Shown here one piece after another: positions 9,259-19,500 of a stretch of DNA of 64,000 bases. Location: the NCBI GenBank assembly GCA_021777765.1, contig JAJYDF010000010.1, positions 30,624 through 94,623 on the forward strand, in the 5' to 3' direction. A program made the translations under genes and the position numbers. Below the pieces are notes generated by a model. The model saw only the letters and a program-made list of their open reading frames with translations. It did not search any database and had not been told where the DNA came from. Within the stretch, counting starts at the first letter, position 1. Each line of letters begins with the position of its first letter. This stretch comes from Pseudomonadota bacterium. Lineage in GTDB: Bacteria; Pseudomonadota; Gammaproteobacteria; DASZBR01.

Positions 9259-10179
9259 TTAAATAAACGATAACCACTTTTTATACTGTTTCGATTTTCC
9301 ATGCACCATGTCAATATACATTTTTTGTAATTGCGTAGTAATTTCTCCGCATTTGCCATTCCCTATAATGCGATCATCAATTTCTCGAATCGGCATAACT
9401 TCTGCAGCAGTTCCAGTAAAAAATGCTTCGTCAGCAATATATAATTCATCTCGTGTAATTCGTTTTTCCTTGACGGATAATCCGATATGCGCAGCTAATT
9501 GAATAATTGTGTCGCGGGTAATTCCTTCTATGACAACGGTTAAATCAGGTGTATATAAAACCCCATCGCGTACCATAAAAATATTTTCACCACTTCCCTC
9601 AGCAACACAACCTTGATGATCAAGTAATAATGCTTCATCACAACCACTGGCTATGGCTTCCTGAAAAGCTAAAACAGAATTAATATAATTACCATTCGCT
9701 TTTGCTTTACATAATGTGCTATTAATTGAATTTCGCATAAAAGATGAGGTGCGCACTTTTATCCCTTTTTCGGCATTTTCATCTCCTAAAAATGAATTCC
9801 AGTCCCAGGCAGCAATCATGACATGGGTGGATAATTTATTAGTTTGCAATCCTAAATATTCGGCTCCATAAAAAACCATTGGTCTTATATAAGCAGCATT
9901 TAATTTGTTTTGCTTTACAGTTTCTTGCTGAGCGAAATTCAACTCATCTTTGGCAAAATTAATTTTCATATTGATTATTTTTGCAGATCGAAATAAACGA
10001 TCTGTGTGATCTTGCAAACGGAATATGGCTGTGCCTTTATCCGTTTTATAAGCTCTCACACCTTCAAATACGCCAACACCATAATGTAAGGTATGTGTTA
10101 AGCAATGCACATTAGCTTCTTGCCAGGGAACAAATTTTCCATCTAGCCATATAACACCTTTTTGATTTTCTAATGACAT
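9259..10179 (-). CDS. ilvE: Branched-chain amino acid aminotransferase
   Basis: PLP-dependent transaminase of fold type IV that makes or breaks Leu, Ile and Val with 2-oxoglutarate/glutamate. From ATG 10179 it is 306 residues, the family length. A start further upstream at 10272 would add 31 unlike residues; GAGGT lies 5 bp before the 10179 ATG, which decides the start. Motifs: HTLHYGVGVFEGVRAY near residue 28, YIRPMVFYG, the region CKAKANGNYINSVLAF around the PLP lysine, and DEALLLDHQGCVAEGSGENIF, all typical of IlvE. Monocistronic, in the region between sdhC and gltA. Confidence 0.95.
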   Translation of the reverse strand: MSLENQKGVIWLDGKFVPWQEANVHCLTHTLHYGVGVFEGVRAYKTDKGTAIFRLQDHTDRLFRSAKIINMKINFAKDELNFAQQETVKQNKLNAAYIRPMVFYGAEYLGLQTNKLSTHVMIAAWDWNSFLGDENAEKGIKVRTSSFMRNSINSTLCKAKANGNYINSVLAFQEAIASGCDEALLLDHQGCVAEGSGENIFMVRDGVLYTPDLTVVIEGITRDTIIQLAAHIGLSVKEKRITRDELYIADEAFFTGTAAEVMPIREIDDRIIGNGKCGEITTQLQKMYIDMVHGKSKQYKKWLSFI

Positions 10180-10543
10180 AATGACCTCGCTGATATTGAT
10201 ATTTGTATTTACTATTTCATTGTAGCTCGGACAACTGAACACAGCGATGTGTATGCATACTACCGCATGCACCAGGACATGCAGGGTGAATTATTTCTTG
10301 CTCAAAAAGCTTGTCCAAGCGCGGTAAAAAAACAAAACTTTCATGCAAAAAAATAAATTTAATTCTTCATAAAATATTTGCTTCAGTGACGATCAATAGA
10401 TGAAAAACAATTAATTTTGAAATAAATTCTCAACCAGCTATTAAAGTAATATTAAGAATCTTTTTATACTTGGAGGTTATCATTTTGTATTATAACAATT
10501 TCATATGCTATGATTTATCATTTTTTTAACAGACATTTCAATC
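10180..10543. other. Intergenic region with repeat remnant and a 29-residue ORF
   Basis: 364 bp between divergent ilvE and an MFS gene. At 10220-10260 TTGTAGCTCGGACAACTGAA and ACAGCGATGTG match one arm of the GTAGCCCGGACA repeat family in degraded form. A plus-strand ORF of 29 codons (10267-10356) begins MHQDMQGELFLAQKACPSAV; it lacks a clear ribosome-binding site and is probably not a gene, though its composition is less AT-biased than its surroundings. The remainder is an AT-rich promoter region for the MFS gene without a confident -35/-10 pair. Confidence 0.35.
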
Positions 10544-11821
10544 ATGGCCATTTTCACATCACAACAGAAGAAAATACTTGCATTATCCAGTCTAGGCGGT
10601 GCTCTAGAATTTTATGACTTTATTGTTTTTGTATTTTTAGCAAAAACCATTGGGTCCTTATTTTACCCATCTCAAAATCCCGTTTTATCTTTGATTACCA
10701 CTTACTCAGTATTTGCTGTAGGTTATTTGGCTCGTCCATTAGGAGGGATGATTTTTGGTCATATCGGTGATCGCTATGGCCGGAAAAAAACGTTTATTGC
10801 AACATTACTTTTAATGGCTTTACCCACTTTTTTTATTGGATTATTACCGACCTATCAAAACATGGGCATTACAGCATCTTTTGCTTTGTTATTATTACGC
10901 TTAATACAAGGATTTTCAGTCGGCGGAGAAATTCCTGGCGCTATTGTATTTAGCTTGGAAACGGTTTTAGAAAAATACCGCGGTTTTGCAACTGGTTTAA
11001 TTTTATTTGGTGTTAATATGGGACTCTTATCGGGATCTTTAATTGTCAGCTTATTAACTAATATTCTCAATGAAACGCAAATGCACACATGGGGTTGGCG
11101 AATACCTTTTTTATTAGGCGGTATTTTTGGTTTAACTAGTGCTTATTTAAGAAAACAACTAGAAGAAACGCCTGCATTTAATTTAATGATACGAAAAATA
11201 GCCAAATCCCGATCACCCATTAAAAACGTTTTGTTATATCATCATCGCGCATTATGTAAAGCCATTGCTATCACTGCACTGCAAGCGGTAATTATCAGTA
11301 TTATTTATCTATTTATGCCCACTTATTTAGCGACATTTTTTCATTATCCCCCAGAAAAAACGTTAACATTAAATACATTGATGATTTTATTATTTGCACT
11401 GCCTATTTTATTAACCAGTTTTATATCCGATATCGTTGGCAGAAAAAAAATAGTTTTAATCAGCATTCTGGCTTATTTATTTTTATCATATCCGCTATTT
11501 TTATTATTTTATTCACGTAATTGGCATTTAGTGATACTGGCATTGTGCATTTTGGCATTATTTGCAAGTCCTGTGGCAGGCGTTTTCTCTTGTATGATGG
11601 CCGAACAATTTCCCACACCGATAAGATATAGCGGCACAGCATTATCCTATAATTTAGGATTTGGCATTATTGGTGGTTTCACACCATTAATTGCTACTGG
11701 TTTAATTCATGTCACTGACAACTTAATAGCTCCCAGTTTTTGTTTAATCACCGTCTCTGCAATCGCCCTTATCGCATGGTTTTATTTACCCGAGACACAT
11801 AAAGCAGACATTACACAATAA
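10544..11821 (+). CDS. MFS transporter, metabolite:H+ symporter type
   Basis: 425 residues, twelve predicted membrane helices. The N-terminus LGGALEFYDFIVFVFLAKTIGSLF (helix 1) is the hallmark of the metabolite:H+ symporter (MHS/ProP-like) branch. The MFS loop motif GHIGDRYGRKK follows helix 2 near residue 75 and SDIVGRKK is the equivalent loop of the second half. Related carriers move proline/betaine, citrate, 2-oxoglutarate or shikimate; the substrate here is undetermined. It lies just before gltA on the same strand, but a promoter lies between them. Confidence 0.85.
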   Translation: MAIFTSQQKKILALSSLGGALEFYDFIVFVFLAKTIGSLFYPSQNPVLSLITTYSVFAVGYLARPLGGMIFGHIGDRYGRKKTFIATLLLMALPTFFIGLLPTYQNMGITASFALLLLRLIQGFSVGGEIPGAIVFSLETVLEKYRGFATGLILFGVNMGLLSGSLIVSLLTNILNETQMHTWGWRIPFLLGGIFGLTSAYLRKQLEETPAFNLMIRKIAKSRSPIKNVLLYHHRALCKAIAITALQAVIISIIYLFMPTYLATFFHYPPEKTLTLNTLMILLFALPILLTSFISDIVGRKKIVLISILAYLFLSYPLFLLFYSRNWHLVILALCILALFASPVAGVFSCMMAEQFPTPIRYSGTALSYNLGFGIIGGFTPLIATGLIHVTDNLIAPSFCLITVSAIALIAWFYLPETHKADITQ

Positions 11822-11850
11822 AATGCTAAGTAAGTATTTACCTTAAGTAC

Positions 11851-11879
11851 TTGACCCCTTATTAATCTATCGTTAGCAT
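11851..11879 (+). promoter_or_regulatory. Candidate sigma-70 promoter of gltA
   Basis: TTGACC at 11851-11856 and TAGCAT at 11874-11879 are separated by 17 bp, 106 bp upstream of the gltA ATG. A second possible -10 box (TATAGT, about 11901) lies further down. The match to the consensus -35 is five of six bases. Confidence 0.5.
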
Positions 11880-11985
11880 GGCGCGGCGCATCATTTGTGC
11901 TATAGTTAGGTGAGCATGGAGCATGTTTTATAAAAGAAAAAAGTAATAATTCATTAACTTTCGCGGCATAATAGCAGGAGCTTGT

Positions 11986-13281
11986 ATGACAGATCATAAA
12001 GCAAAATTGACGATAGGCCCTAATAAACCGGCCATTGATTTAAACATACTTGATGGCACTTTAGGGCCTAGTGTTATCGATGTAACAGGATTACAGAAAC
12101 AAGGTTATTTCACATACGATCCTGGTTTTATGTCAACCGCGGCATGCGAATCGAAAATTACTTATATAGATGGTGACAAAGGTGTGCTGCTTTATCGTGG
12201 TTATCCAATTGAACAACTTGCTGAACAATCTGATTTCTTAGAAGTATGTTATTTGCTTTTAAATGGTGAATTACCGACTGCTGCTCAGAAAAATCAATTT
12301 AATAAAACAATTAATAATCACACTTTAGCTCATGAACAAATCCGTAGCTTTTTTAATGGTTTTCGCCGCGACGCTCACCCGATGGCCGTCATGGTCGGTG
12401 TGGTGGGTGCATTAGCCGCGTTTTATCATGATTCTTTAGATATCAATAATCCCGAACATCGCACTACTGCCGCTTTTCGATTAATTGCAAAAATGCCAAC
12501 CTTAGCTGCAATGTGCTACAAATATTCTATCGGCCAACCTTTTATGTATCCGCAAAATCATATGGGTTATGCAGAAAACTTTTTAAATATGATGTTTAGT
12601 ACCCCTGCTGAAAAAACTTCTCCAAATCCTGTATTAACTCGCGCCATGGATCGCATTTTTACGTTACATGCCGATCATGAACAAAATGCCTCCACTTCCA
12701 CAGTACGATTAGCTGGATCAACCGGTGCAAATCCCTTTGCCTGTATTTCTGCTGGTATCGCTGCATTATGGGGACCTGCGCACGGCGGTGCTAATGAAGC
12801 CGCATTAAATATGTTGCGCGAAATTGGTAGCGAAGATCGCATCGATCATTTTATTAAACGTGCCAAAGATCCTAATGATAATTTCCGCTTAATGGGATTT
12901 GGTCACCGTGTTTATAAAAATTATGATCCTCGCGCTAAAGTCATGCGCACCACTTGTCATGAAGTATTAGATGAAGTGGGTTTACACGACAGTCCCTTAT
13001 TTAGAATCGCATTAAAATTAGAAAAAATTGCTTTAGAAGATGATTATTTTATTCAAAAGAAATTGTATCCCAATGTTGATTTTTATTCTGGTATTACCCT
13101 CAGCGCATTAGGCATTCCTCCCGCTATGTTTACCGTTATTTTTGCTATCGCAAGAACCGTTGGCTGGATTTCTCATTGGAACGAAATGATTAGTAGTCCT
13201 GATTATCGAATTGGCAGACCAAGACAATTATATACTGGACCTACAGAGAGAAATTTTGTGCCGATTGATGATCGAAAATAA
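11986..13281 (+). CDS. gltA: Citrate synthase
   Basis: Condenses oxaloacetate and acetyl-CoA, the entry step of the TCA cycle. The 431 residues match the long hexameric proteobacterial type (E. coli GltA 427). Seen: [14 protein letters not shown] near residue 228, [10 protein letters not shown] around the catalytic His near 265, and [19 protein letters not shown] with the second catalytic His near 306. AGGAG precedes the ATG. Oriented away from sdhC as in E. coli but 6 kb from it. A degraded second copy of its last 80 bp lies at 15509-15595. Confidence 0.98.
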   Translation: MTDHKAKLTIGPNKPAIDLNILDGTLGPSVIDVTGLQKQGYFTYDPGFMSTAACESKITYIDGDKGVLLYRGYPIEQLAEQSDFLEVCYLLLNGELPTAAQKNQFNKTINNHTLAHEQIRSFFNGFRRDAHPMAVMVGVVGALAAFYHDSLDINNPEHRTTAAFRLIAKMPTLAAMCYKYSIGQPFMYPQNHMGYAENFLNMMFSTPAEKTSPNPVLTRAMDRIFTLHADHEQNASTSTVRLAGSTGANPFACISAGIAALWGPAHGGANEAALNMLREIGSEDRIDHFIKRAKDPNDNFRLMGFGHRVYKNYDPRAKVMRTTCHEVLDEVGLHDSPLFRIALKLEKIALEDDYFIQKKLYPNVDFYSGITLSALGIPPAMFTVIFAIARTVGWISHWNEMISSPDYRIGRPRQLYTGPTERNFVPIDDRK

Positions 13282-13347
13282 GAAGAGCCTTTTTATTGAG
13301 ATCAATCTTCAGCCAGGAAAAAAATTATAAGCTGAAACATATTCGCA

Positions 13348-13914
13348 ATGAATTTAACCAAAAATAAACTTAATAATTTAAGCCGTGTTTTTTCACATGC
13401 ACTTCGACATGAACCAGGGTTATATAATTTAGAGCTTGATAATGAAGGTGGGGCTTTTATTGATGAGTTAATTGCCTCTCTTAACATATTCAAAAAATAT
13501 CACGGCACTATCACATTAAATGATATAATTTATCTCTTAAATAATTCATCAAAAAAGCGACATGAAATTAATGGTAATAAAATTCGCGCATTATATGGCC
13601 ATTCTCTCCAAAAAAAGATTTTAAAAACGCCATCACCACCACCAGAATATTTATTCCATGGTACAAGTCCTCAGCATATTGAACAGATAAAAAATTCCGG
13701 CCTATTACCAATGCGAAGACAGTATGTGCATCTATCTACAAATCAAGAAATTGCATTAGAAGTGAGAAAGAGGAAATGTCGAAAACCAGTTTTATTGAAA
13801 ATCGATGCGTTAAAAGCACATCTCGAAAATATAATATTTTATAATGGGAATGAACATATTTGGTTAGCAGATGCAATTCCTTTTAATTATATCCATATCA
13901 TGTGGGCGCCTTAA
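13348..13914 (+). CDS. kptA: RNA 2'-phosphotransferase (Tpt1/KptA family)
   Basis: Removes an RNA 2'-phosphate by transfer to NAD+. In eukaryotes this finishes tRNA splicing; the bacterial role is uncertain. 188 residues, full length. Motifs in order: SRVFSHALRHEPG (conserved LRH near residue 18), a winged-helix N-domain with EGGAFIDELI, the RIRALYGHS strand near 80, YLFHGTS near 105, RRQYVHLS near 127 (ART-like NAD site) and the C-terminal IWLADAIP. It starts 66 bp after gltA and is the first gene of the segment bounded by the two gltA 3' ends. A short enzyme of patchy distribution, consistent with lateral gain. Confidence 0.9.
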   Translation: MNLTKNKLNNLSRVFSHALRHEPGLYNLELDNEGGAFIDELIASLNIFKKYHGTITLNDIIYLLNNSSKKRHEINGNKIRALYGHSLQKKILKTPSPPPEYLFHGTSPQHIEQIKNSGLLPMRRQYVHLSTNQEIALEVRKRKCRKPVLLKIDALKAHLENIIFYNGNEHIWLADAIPFNYIHIMWAP

Positions 13915-14077
13915 AGAATCAAGGGGGAGTAATGAATACATTTTTTATAAAATTACGAAATATTAATATATAAACACCACTCACCAATTGATCTTTAATA
14001 TATAATTTTCCATATTAATTATTACAAAATACAAACTAAAACGTTTTAAAAATAATACAACGCGAATTTATCATTCC

Positions 14078-14635
14078 CTATTTAAGCCTAAATGTAATGC
14101 TGATTGATGGCGAAATTCCAATATTTACATCAAAGCCCGTTATATCAACATACTGATTATGGTTATATTCTTTTTTTAAATTTATAACCTTAACCAATGC
14201 TTCTGAAAAAAGCTTATCAATTAATAATTGCATATTATAAATTGTTGGCACGGCATATCCATAATAATTTTTTCCATTACTTACATACTCCACTAATACG
14301 AGTCCATTTTTTATAATCGTCGCATTAGTTACTTGTTCTGCATTTATATTAAAATCTGTTTTTGAATTAATATTTGAATCAGTATTAAGCACAATACTCT
14401 TATTATCCATCGATTTTGTTTCGGCGAATATTAGAATATTTTGATAGTTATTCGTTAAATTCTGGTTATTCTGTGCGACTACTGCTTGCTCAATTTGGTA
14501 GACATTAATTAACTTTAAATTTATATCTGATATTTTTTTAGATATCTCAATTACAGTCCTTTGTTGTTGATCAACGTTTATTGCAAATGAAGATAATGGG
14601 ATTAATGCTAGCAATAACACTATCAATTTTTTCAT
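14078..14635 (-). CDS. Exported protein of unknown function
   Basis: Not recognised. The ATG at 14635 gives a typical signal peptide, MKKLIVLLLALIPLSSFA, with cleavage after SFA at about residue 18, leaving about 167 mature residues. A start 12 codons upstream (14671) would place charged residues ahead of the signal and is unlikely. The mature protein is Asn/Ile/Val rich, without Cys, with an N-terminal helical segment and a probable beta-rich C-terminus. It lies in the accessory segment between kptA and a toxin-antitoxin pair, transcribed in the toxin-antitoxin direction. Confidence 0.65.
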   Translation of the reverse strand: MKKLIVLLLALIPLSSFAINVDQQQRTVIEISKKISDINLKLINVYQIEQAVVAQNNQNLTNNYQNILIFAETKSMDNKSIVLNTDSNINSKTDFNINAEQVTNATIIKNGLVLVEYVSNGKNYYGYAVPTIYNMQLLIDKLFSEALVKVINLKKEYNHNQYVDITGFDVNIGISPSISITFRLK

Positions 14636-14746
14636 ACATCCACTGTCCATAATAATTCCATTTAATAGCAATTAATCCAATTTATAAATCACCTTCACTA
14701 ACAACTCTCTTTAATATTCAAATTATTAATTACCTAAAAATATAAG

Positions 14747-15166
14747 TTATGCAGCTATTGTTTTAATATCTTCATTTTGACAATATTTCAATATTTTCTT
14801 ATCATGCGTAATCAATATAAGATCTTCTATCTTTGCAGTTGCCACAAGAATTCTATCAGCTGGGTCACCATGAAAATTTCCAGCTAATTGACAACTTTCT
14901 ACAGCGATTGGCGGAGTCAAATGAACAAGGTTTACGCCGGGCAAAGATAATGCAGAGCTGACCCATGTAAGACAAGGAACATTTAATATAATTTTATCTT
15001 TGCTAACAAGCATAGCAATTTCCCAAATCGATATTGCAGAAATAAATATTTCATTTTCAGCAGATGCTTTATCAATCAGCTTTTTTATATTTTGACGGAG
15101 AGCTTGATCGCCCGTTAACAACCATAGCCAGATATGTGTATCCAATAATATTTTCTCAGTCTGCAT
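14747..15166 (-). CDS. PIN-domain ribonuclease toxin (VapC-like)
   Basis: Toxin of a type II toxin-antitoxin pair; PIN proteins cleave RNA using clustered acidic residues. From ATG 15166 it is 139 residues. Seen: ILLDTHIWLWLL with the first metal-binding Asp, SAISIWEIAML with the conserved Glu, and GDPADRILVATA with the third and fourth acidic residues (DP-x-DR-I-V-A), ending in LITHDKKI. The upstream ATG at 15196 would add ten unlike residues. It overlaps the antitoxin gene by 11 bp, so translation is coupled. Confidence 0.88.
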   Translation of the reverse strand: MQTEKILLDTHIWLWLLTGDQALRQNIKKLIDKASAENEIFISAISIWEIAMLVSKDKIILNVPCLTWVSSALSLPGVNLVHLTPPIAVESCQLAGNFHGDPADRILVATAKIEDLILITHDKKILKYCQNEDIKTIAA

Positions 15167-15398
15167 CAGCTTCCCAAGCCTCACCTGTTGATTCAACGAT
15201 ATCTCCTTTAATGATTACCGATCCTTTTAAAGCTCCATATAATGATTTGGGTTGCTCATCATATGGCACTAGTTTAGCTATAGGTTTTCCATGCTTAGTA
15301 ATAATAACTGCTTTATGTTGCTGACTTACTAAGTCCATAATGCCTAAACATTTGGCCTTAAACTCACCAGCAGGAATAGTTTGTATAGAATGTCTCAT
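15156..15398 (-). CDS. Phd/YefM-type antitoxin
   Basis: 80 residues. The N-terminus (IPAGEFKAKCLGIMDLVSQQ) and VIITKHGKPIAKLVPYDE fit the DNA-binding Phd/YefM fold; the acidic C-terminus ending EAWEADAD would wrap the toxin. It precedes the PIN toxin in the usual antitoxin-first order and should autorepress the pair. Upstream CCATAGTCATATAACCATAGTCAC (15408-15431) contains a direct repeat of CCATAGTCA, a candidate operator. Confidence 0.88.
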   Translation of the reverse strand: MRHSIQTIPAGEFKAKCLGIMDLVSQQHKAVIITKHGKPIAKLVPYDEQPKSLYGALKGSVIIKGDIVESTGEAWEADAD

Positions 15399-15508
15399 AA
15401 ATTTTCACCATAGTCATATAACCATAGTCACATTATAGCAAACAACTGATGAAATATAAACATCATAATATTATTAGTTAGATATTGTGCTGGAAAGCAA
15501 GGTGCAAG

Positions 15509-15595
15509 CCTGATTATCGAATTGGTCGTCCAAGATAATTATATACCGTGCCTACAGAGAGAAATTTCGTTCTGATTGATAAGCGAAAACAATAA
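15509..15595 (+). pseudogene. Degraded duplicate of the gltA 3' end
   Basis: This stretch aligns base for base, at an offset of 2311 bp, with the last 27 codons of gltA (13198-13281). Read in the gltA frame it gives PDYRIGRPR, a stop in place of Gln (CAA to TAA), then LYTVPTERNFVLIDKRKQ and a stop. Several differences are synonymous (GGC AGA versus GGT CGT; TTT versus TTC), so the copy diverged as coding sequence, as if it came from a different gltA allele. Weaker similarity continues past the stop. The two copies bracket kptA, the exported protein and the toxin-antitoxin pair. See findings. Confidence 0.85.
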
Positions 15596-15686
15596 TCTCT
15601 TATTGATAGACATTCTATTCGGCCACAGGAAAACCTAAAAAGATCTTATACTCAGCTCTGTTGCCCAAAAAAATTTCTCGTAAGAA

Positions 15687-16355
15687 TTAATAAAAGTGTG
15701 GCGAAGGTATTGCAATACGATTAAATACATTTTCGTTTTGAATTGTGTAAAATTGTAATTCTACCCAATCGTTTGCCTTCCTCTCTTTCGGTAGATGTAA
15801 TGCACAGTCTTGTAATATAAATGACAATGCCATGAAAGTTTTTCTTGGAATTTCTGTATGCGGATGTGTTAATCCAGCGATCAATGATTTATTCTCGACA
15901 TATTCTTTGTGCGTACTATATTTATTGCGATAGTGTAAAACATCTTTACGATATTTATCAAAATCTTCCTCATTTAGGTTAGCTCTCTTAAGAAGCTCTT
16001 TTTTTAAGTTATCTTTATCTAATGCAATGCCAACTTGTTTAAGAGCAACAGAAATTGACTTACGCTTGATAAGCTTTAGATAATGTGAAGGTTCGCTATT
16101 TTCTGAACCAAATATTTTGCACCAATGCGAAATAATTAAATAGTAATAAGCATGAAGTGTATGCCCAGTACATTCTAATTTAATTTGATTAGCTGCATAA
16201 TTGACACGCTCTCCTACAAGTTGATTATAATACGAAATACACCTAAGCCCTTCTATTGACATTAAATAAATTTCCCTCAAAAAATCACCTTCATTTTCAT
16301 GCAAATATATGAATACTTTTTGATCTTCGGCTTCCACTCTTAAATCAAATTTCAT
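15687..16355 (-). CDS. Hypothetical protein with HEPN-like RNase motif
   Basis: 222 residues, helical, cytoplasmic, no confident family. KDVLHYRNKYSTHKEY near residues 135-150 matches the R-x4-6-H pattern of HEPN ribonuclease/nucleotide-binding proteins, and the arrangement of a long helical N-terminus followed by RNKYSTH resembles AbiU2-type HEPN proteins. The location beside a toxin-antitoxin pair and the gltA 3' fragment fits a defence or stress role. HEPN assignment is inference from one motif. Confidence 0.5.
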   Translation of the reverse strand: MKFDLRVEAEDQKVFIYLHENEGDFLREIYLMSIEGLRCISYYNQLVGERVNYAANQIKLECTGHTLHAYYYLIISHWCKIFGSENSEPSHYLKLIKRKSISVALKQVGIALDKDNLKKELLKRANLNEEDFDKYRKDVLHYRNKYSTHKEYVENKSLIAGLTHPHTEIPRKTFMALSFILQDCALHLPKERKANDWVELQFYTIQNENVFNRIAIPSPHFY

Positions 16356-16546
16356 TATGAATTCTCCATCGCAATTAATAATAAAAAACCATTTTTATAT
16401 ACTGCAATTAAACATCACTGTTAGATATCCAAATATTTACTAGGCTTCAGAGAGCTTACCATGTAGTAATGACATAATAGCAATTTTGGCATATAATCTT
16501 ACTTATTTTTCAATATCATAATAACCCTGTATTTGAGCGATATCCA

Positions 16547-19500
16547 ATGAAACAATATCCCGCCTCAATAAATAATAAATACGACAGATTAGGCATTTCT
16601 CGAAATGCAAGTACTGAAGAAATTAAAAAAGCATTTAGAAGATTGGCAATGCAATGGCATCCAGATAAATGTACTGAAGATAAAAAAATTGCTGAAGATA
16701 ATTTTAAAGCGATATCGGAGGCTTATGAAATCTTATCGGATCCAGATAAACGCAGAGTATATGATAATGAATTACAACAAAGCAGCTCACCGCAATTTCA
16801 TGAAGATTATTTCCCCTACTCTGCTCAGCAAAATACATATCGTTCTGCTTCGCATAGCGCATCTACATCTAAAACTTCTTTATTCAGTGCAGTTAAATCA
16901 GGTGATATTTATATTGTGCAACAGGTTTTGGATAAGGGGATCGATCTAGAAGCTATTTTTCGTGACCAGCTTCCTGATACAGACGCCTTAACATGGGCTT
17001 TCCGTAATAAATATTTTAACATTTCTTTAGCGCTTATTAATTTCATCGTCCGATTTGATATAAACAAAAAATTCCTTACACAGTTATTCAATGATTTACA
17101 AAGCTCTATTAGCGATATTAGCGATGAACAACTCAATGAATTATTGACATTAATTTGTCCTCATTATGATCATGCCAATCGATTCCATGCTGATGCTCAG
17201 AAATTACAAAATGCGTTAACAGAATTATTACAAAAATTTATTCAACAGCGCATGAATAAACGAACTCCATTATCATTTAAATTAATTGATTCAATAATTA
17301 ACAGAGGCGCCAATTTATTTGAATGGTATATTGTCATGACTTTATTGCAATATGCTAGCGATGAAGAATTACGAAATTTTGCACAATATTATGGCCCTCG
17401 AAGATTGATATTTTCTTTTATTCGCTGCGGCTCAAGAACTGGCATTGATAAAATAATATCTTTGGGATTTAGTTTGGCAAGATTAGATGAAGATAATGCG
17501 AATATTTTTGAGTCAGTCGCCATCGTCAAACAATTATTCCCGTATCATTTTGCACGGTATAACATACATGTTCCAAATCATTTCTGGAACAATGAATATC
17601 AAATCATTACTATGCTGAAATCTGCTGGGATTACACCAAGCATTTATGATCTCATCAAATTAATTGAACTAAAAAATCTTGAGCTAGTGAAAGAATATAT
17701 TCTCAACAATTCTGAGATTCCATACAATTCTTATATTCAATTCTTTCACATGCTATTAAAAAATGCTCCGCATAACATTTTTTATAAGAGGATAATTGAT
17801 ACCCTTTATTATAAACATATGTCATTGCCACTTAGCCATGATGATTCGGGCAATAATTTTTTACATAGTCTTGCATTGCGTACGGATGGCAATGCCAGTT
17901 CAATATTTACTTGTATGAAACAAATCCTTGATACATTTCACCATGAATTGGTCTCCGGATGTTTGAATGAACTTGCCAATGAAAAAAATAACGCTGGTCA
18001 TCTCCCAGAGCAATTAACGACTGATACTACATTTATTCATCGTTTAGAGGACATGAAAAGATTTACCCATTCATCACCGGGATCTATGTTGTTGATAGCG
18101 ACGCTGCAAAATAATGCACTAGAAGTTAAACGTATTTTAAATAAATGTAAAAATTCGCTTGATATCTATTTAGACAAAAAAACTACTCACACACTGAATG
18201 GCCAACCTCACCAATTGACCGCATTAGAAATTGCAATTGCCAGTGGTTTTAATGAGGTTGCTGTTGAAATCTTTCAAGTTATACTTCCCTCGAAATATGG
18301 CTCATTAGAGAGAGTGGAACAAACATTAATATTTGCTGCAAATAATCAGTTTAATAAGATGTTTGTTATTTTATTAAATCAATGTGCCGCGAGAATTAAA
18401 GAAATTTATCATGGGGATATTCTCGATTTTACCAGTCTATTAACTAAACTAGCCATTCTCTTTATACGAAAAGATCCTAATAATATTAATTATGAACTTA
18501 TCAATGCATTACAAAAGCATGGCGCCAATATTTTTACTTGGGAAATCACATTAACTTTGCTTAAAAGTTGTAACAATAAACAATTTATCGAATATGCAAC
18601 TCATTTTGGTTCTAGCCGTTTAATACATGCCTATATGAAATATGGGATTATCAGCGGCATATATTGGTGTAAAAATTTAGGATTTAAACTGTTTAGTGAA
18701 GATGATGACCGACAATCGCCATTCACAGTATTAGCCAATTATCAAATCATTCCCGATCAATTAATGAATAAAGAAGGTTTTTTTAAAAATCGCTACGTAG
18801 ATGCTAGCGCAACGCACGAAATAGTCGAAGCTACACCACGCGAATTATTAGCTTTATTAATTAAAGAAAATATACTACCTACCTATTTTTATATTTATAA
18901 TGCGATATTTGCACAGAATGGCTTAATGTTTGGCCTTTATATCGACTGCATTAAACAAAAAATCATTATTGATTTAAATGAGGGTCAATATATAAATCTA
19001 TTTCATACTTTTTTACGGCAGGGAATCAACGTACAAAATCCAACGATAGTATTACAAAATATATTAAGTCTCGCAGAAAACATTGTGTTAAGCGTGGACA
19101 ATGAAGGTAATAATTGTTTGCATACTATCTTAAGCGGTGATTTAACGGCAAAAATTAAATTATTGGAGGCAATCGAAACATATATCAGAAATAATTCGCA
19201 ACATACACACAGCGCCAATGGCATTTTATTGCGATTAGTTAATAGCGCTAATCGTACTGGTAAAACACCTGAACAATTAACAGAGAATCCATTGCTACTG
19301 TCGAAATTGAAAGAATGGCAAAAATTAGATGGCACTAAAAATAATAGTGCAAGTCATTTGAATATGACCGCAACAAATGCATTCCCAGCCGTTGCTCCAA
19401 CACTAGCGCAAGCACCAGCTCCAGTGGATGTACAATTACCGGTAATGAATGGCATAATTATTACGCCCGATTCTTCAGACGATGAAAGACTACCACCGCC

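Noticed and set aside
10267..10356. 29-codon ORF between ilvE and the MFS gene
   Set aside because: No ribosome-binding site and no recognisable product; listed only as part of the intergenic region.
13282..15508. Integrase-bearing genomic island at gltA
   Set aside because: No integrase or transposase gene is present, so only the duplicated gltA 3' end is reported.
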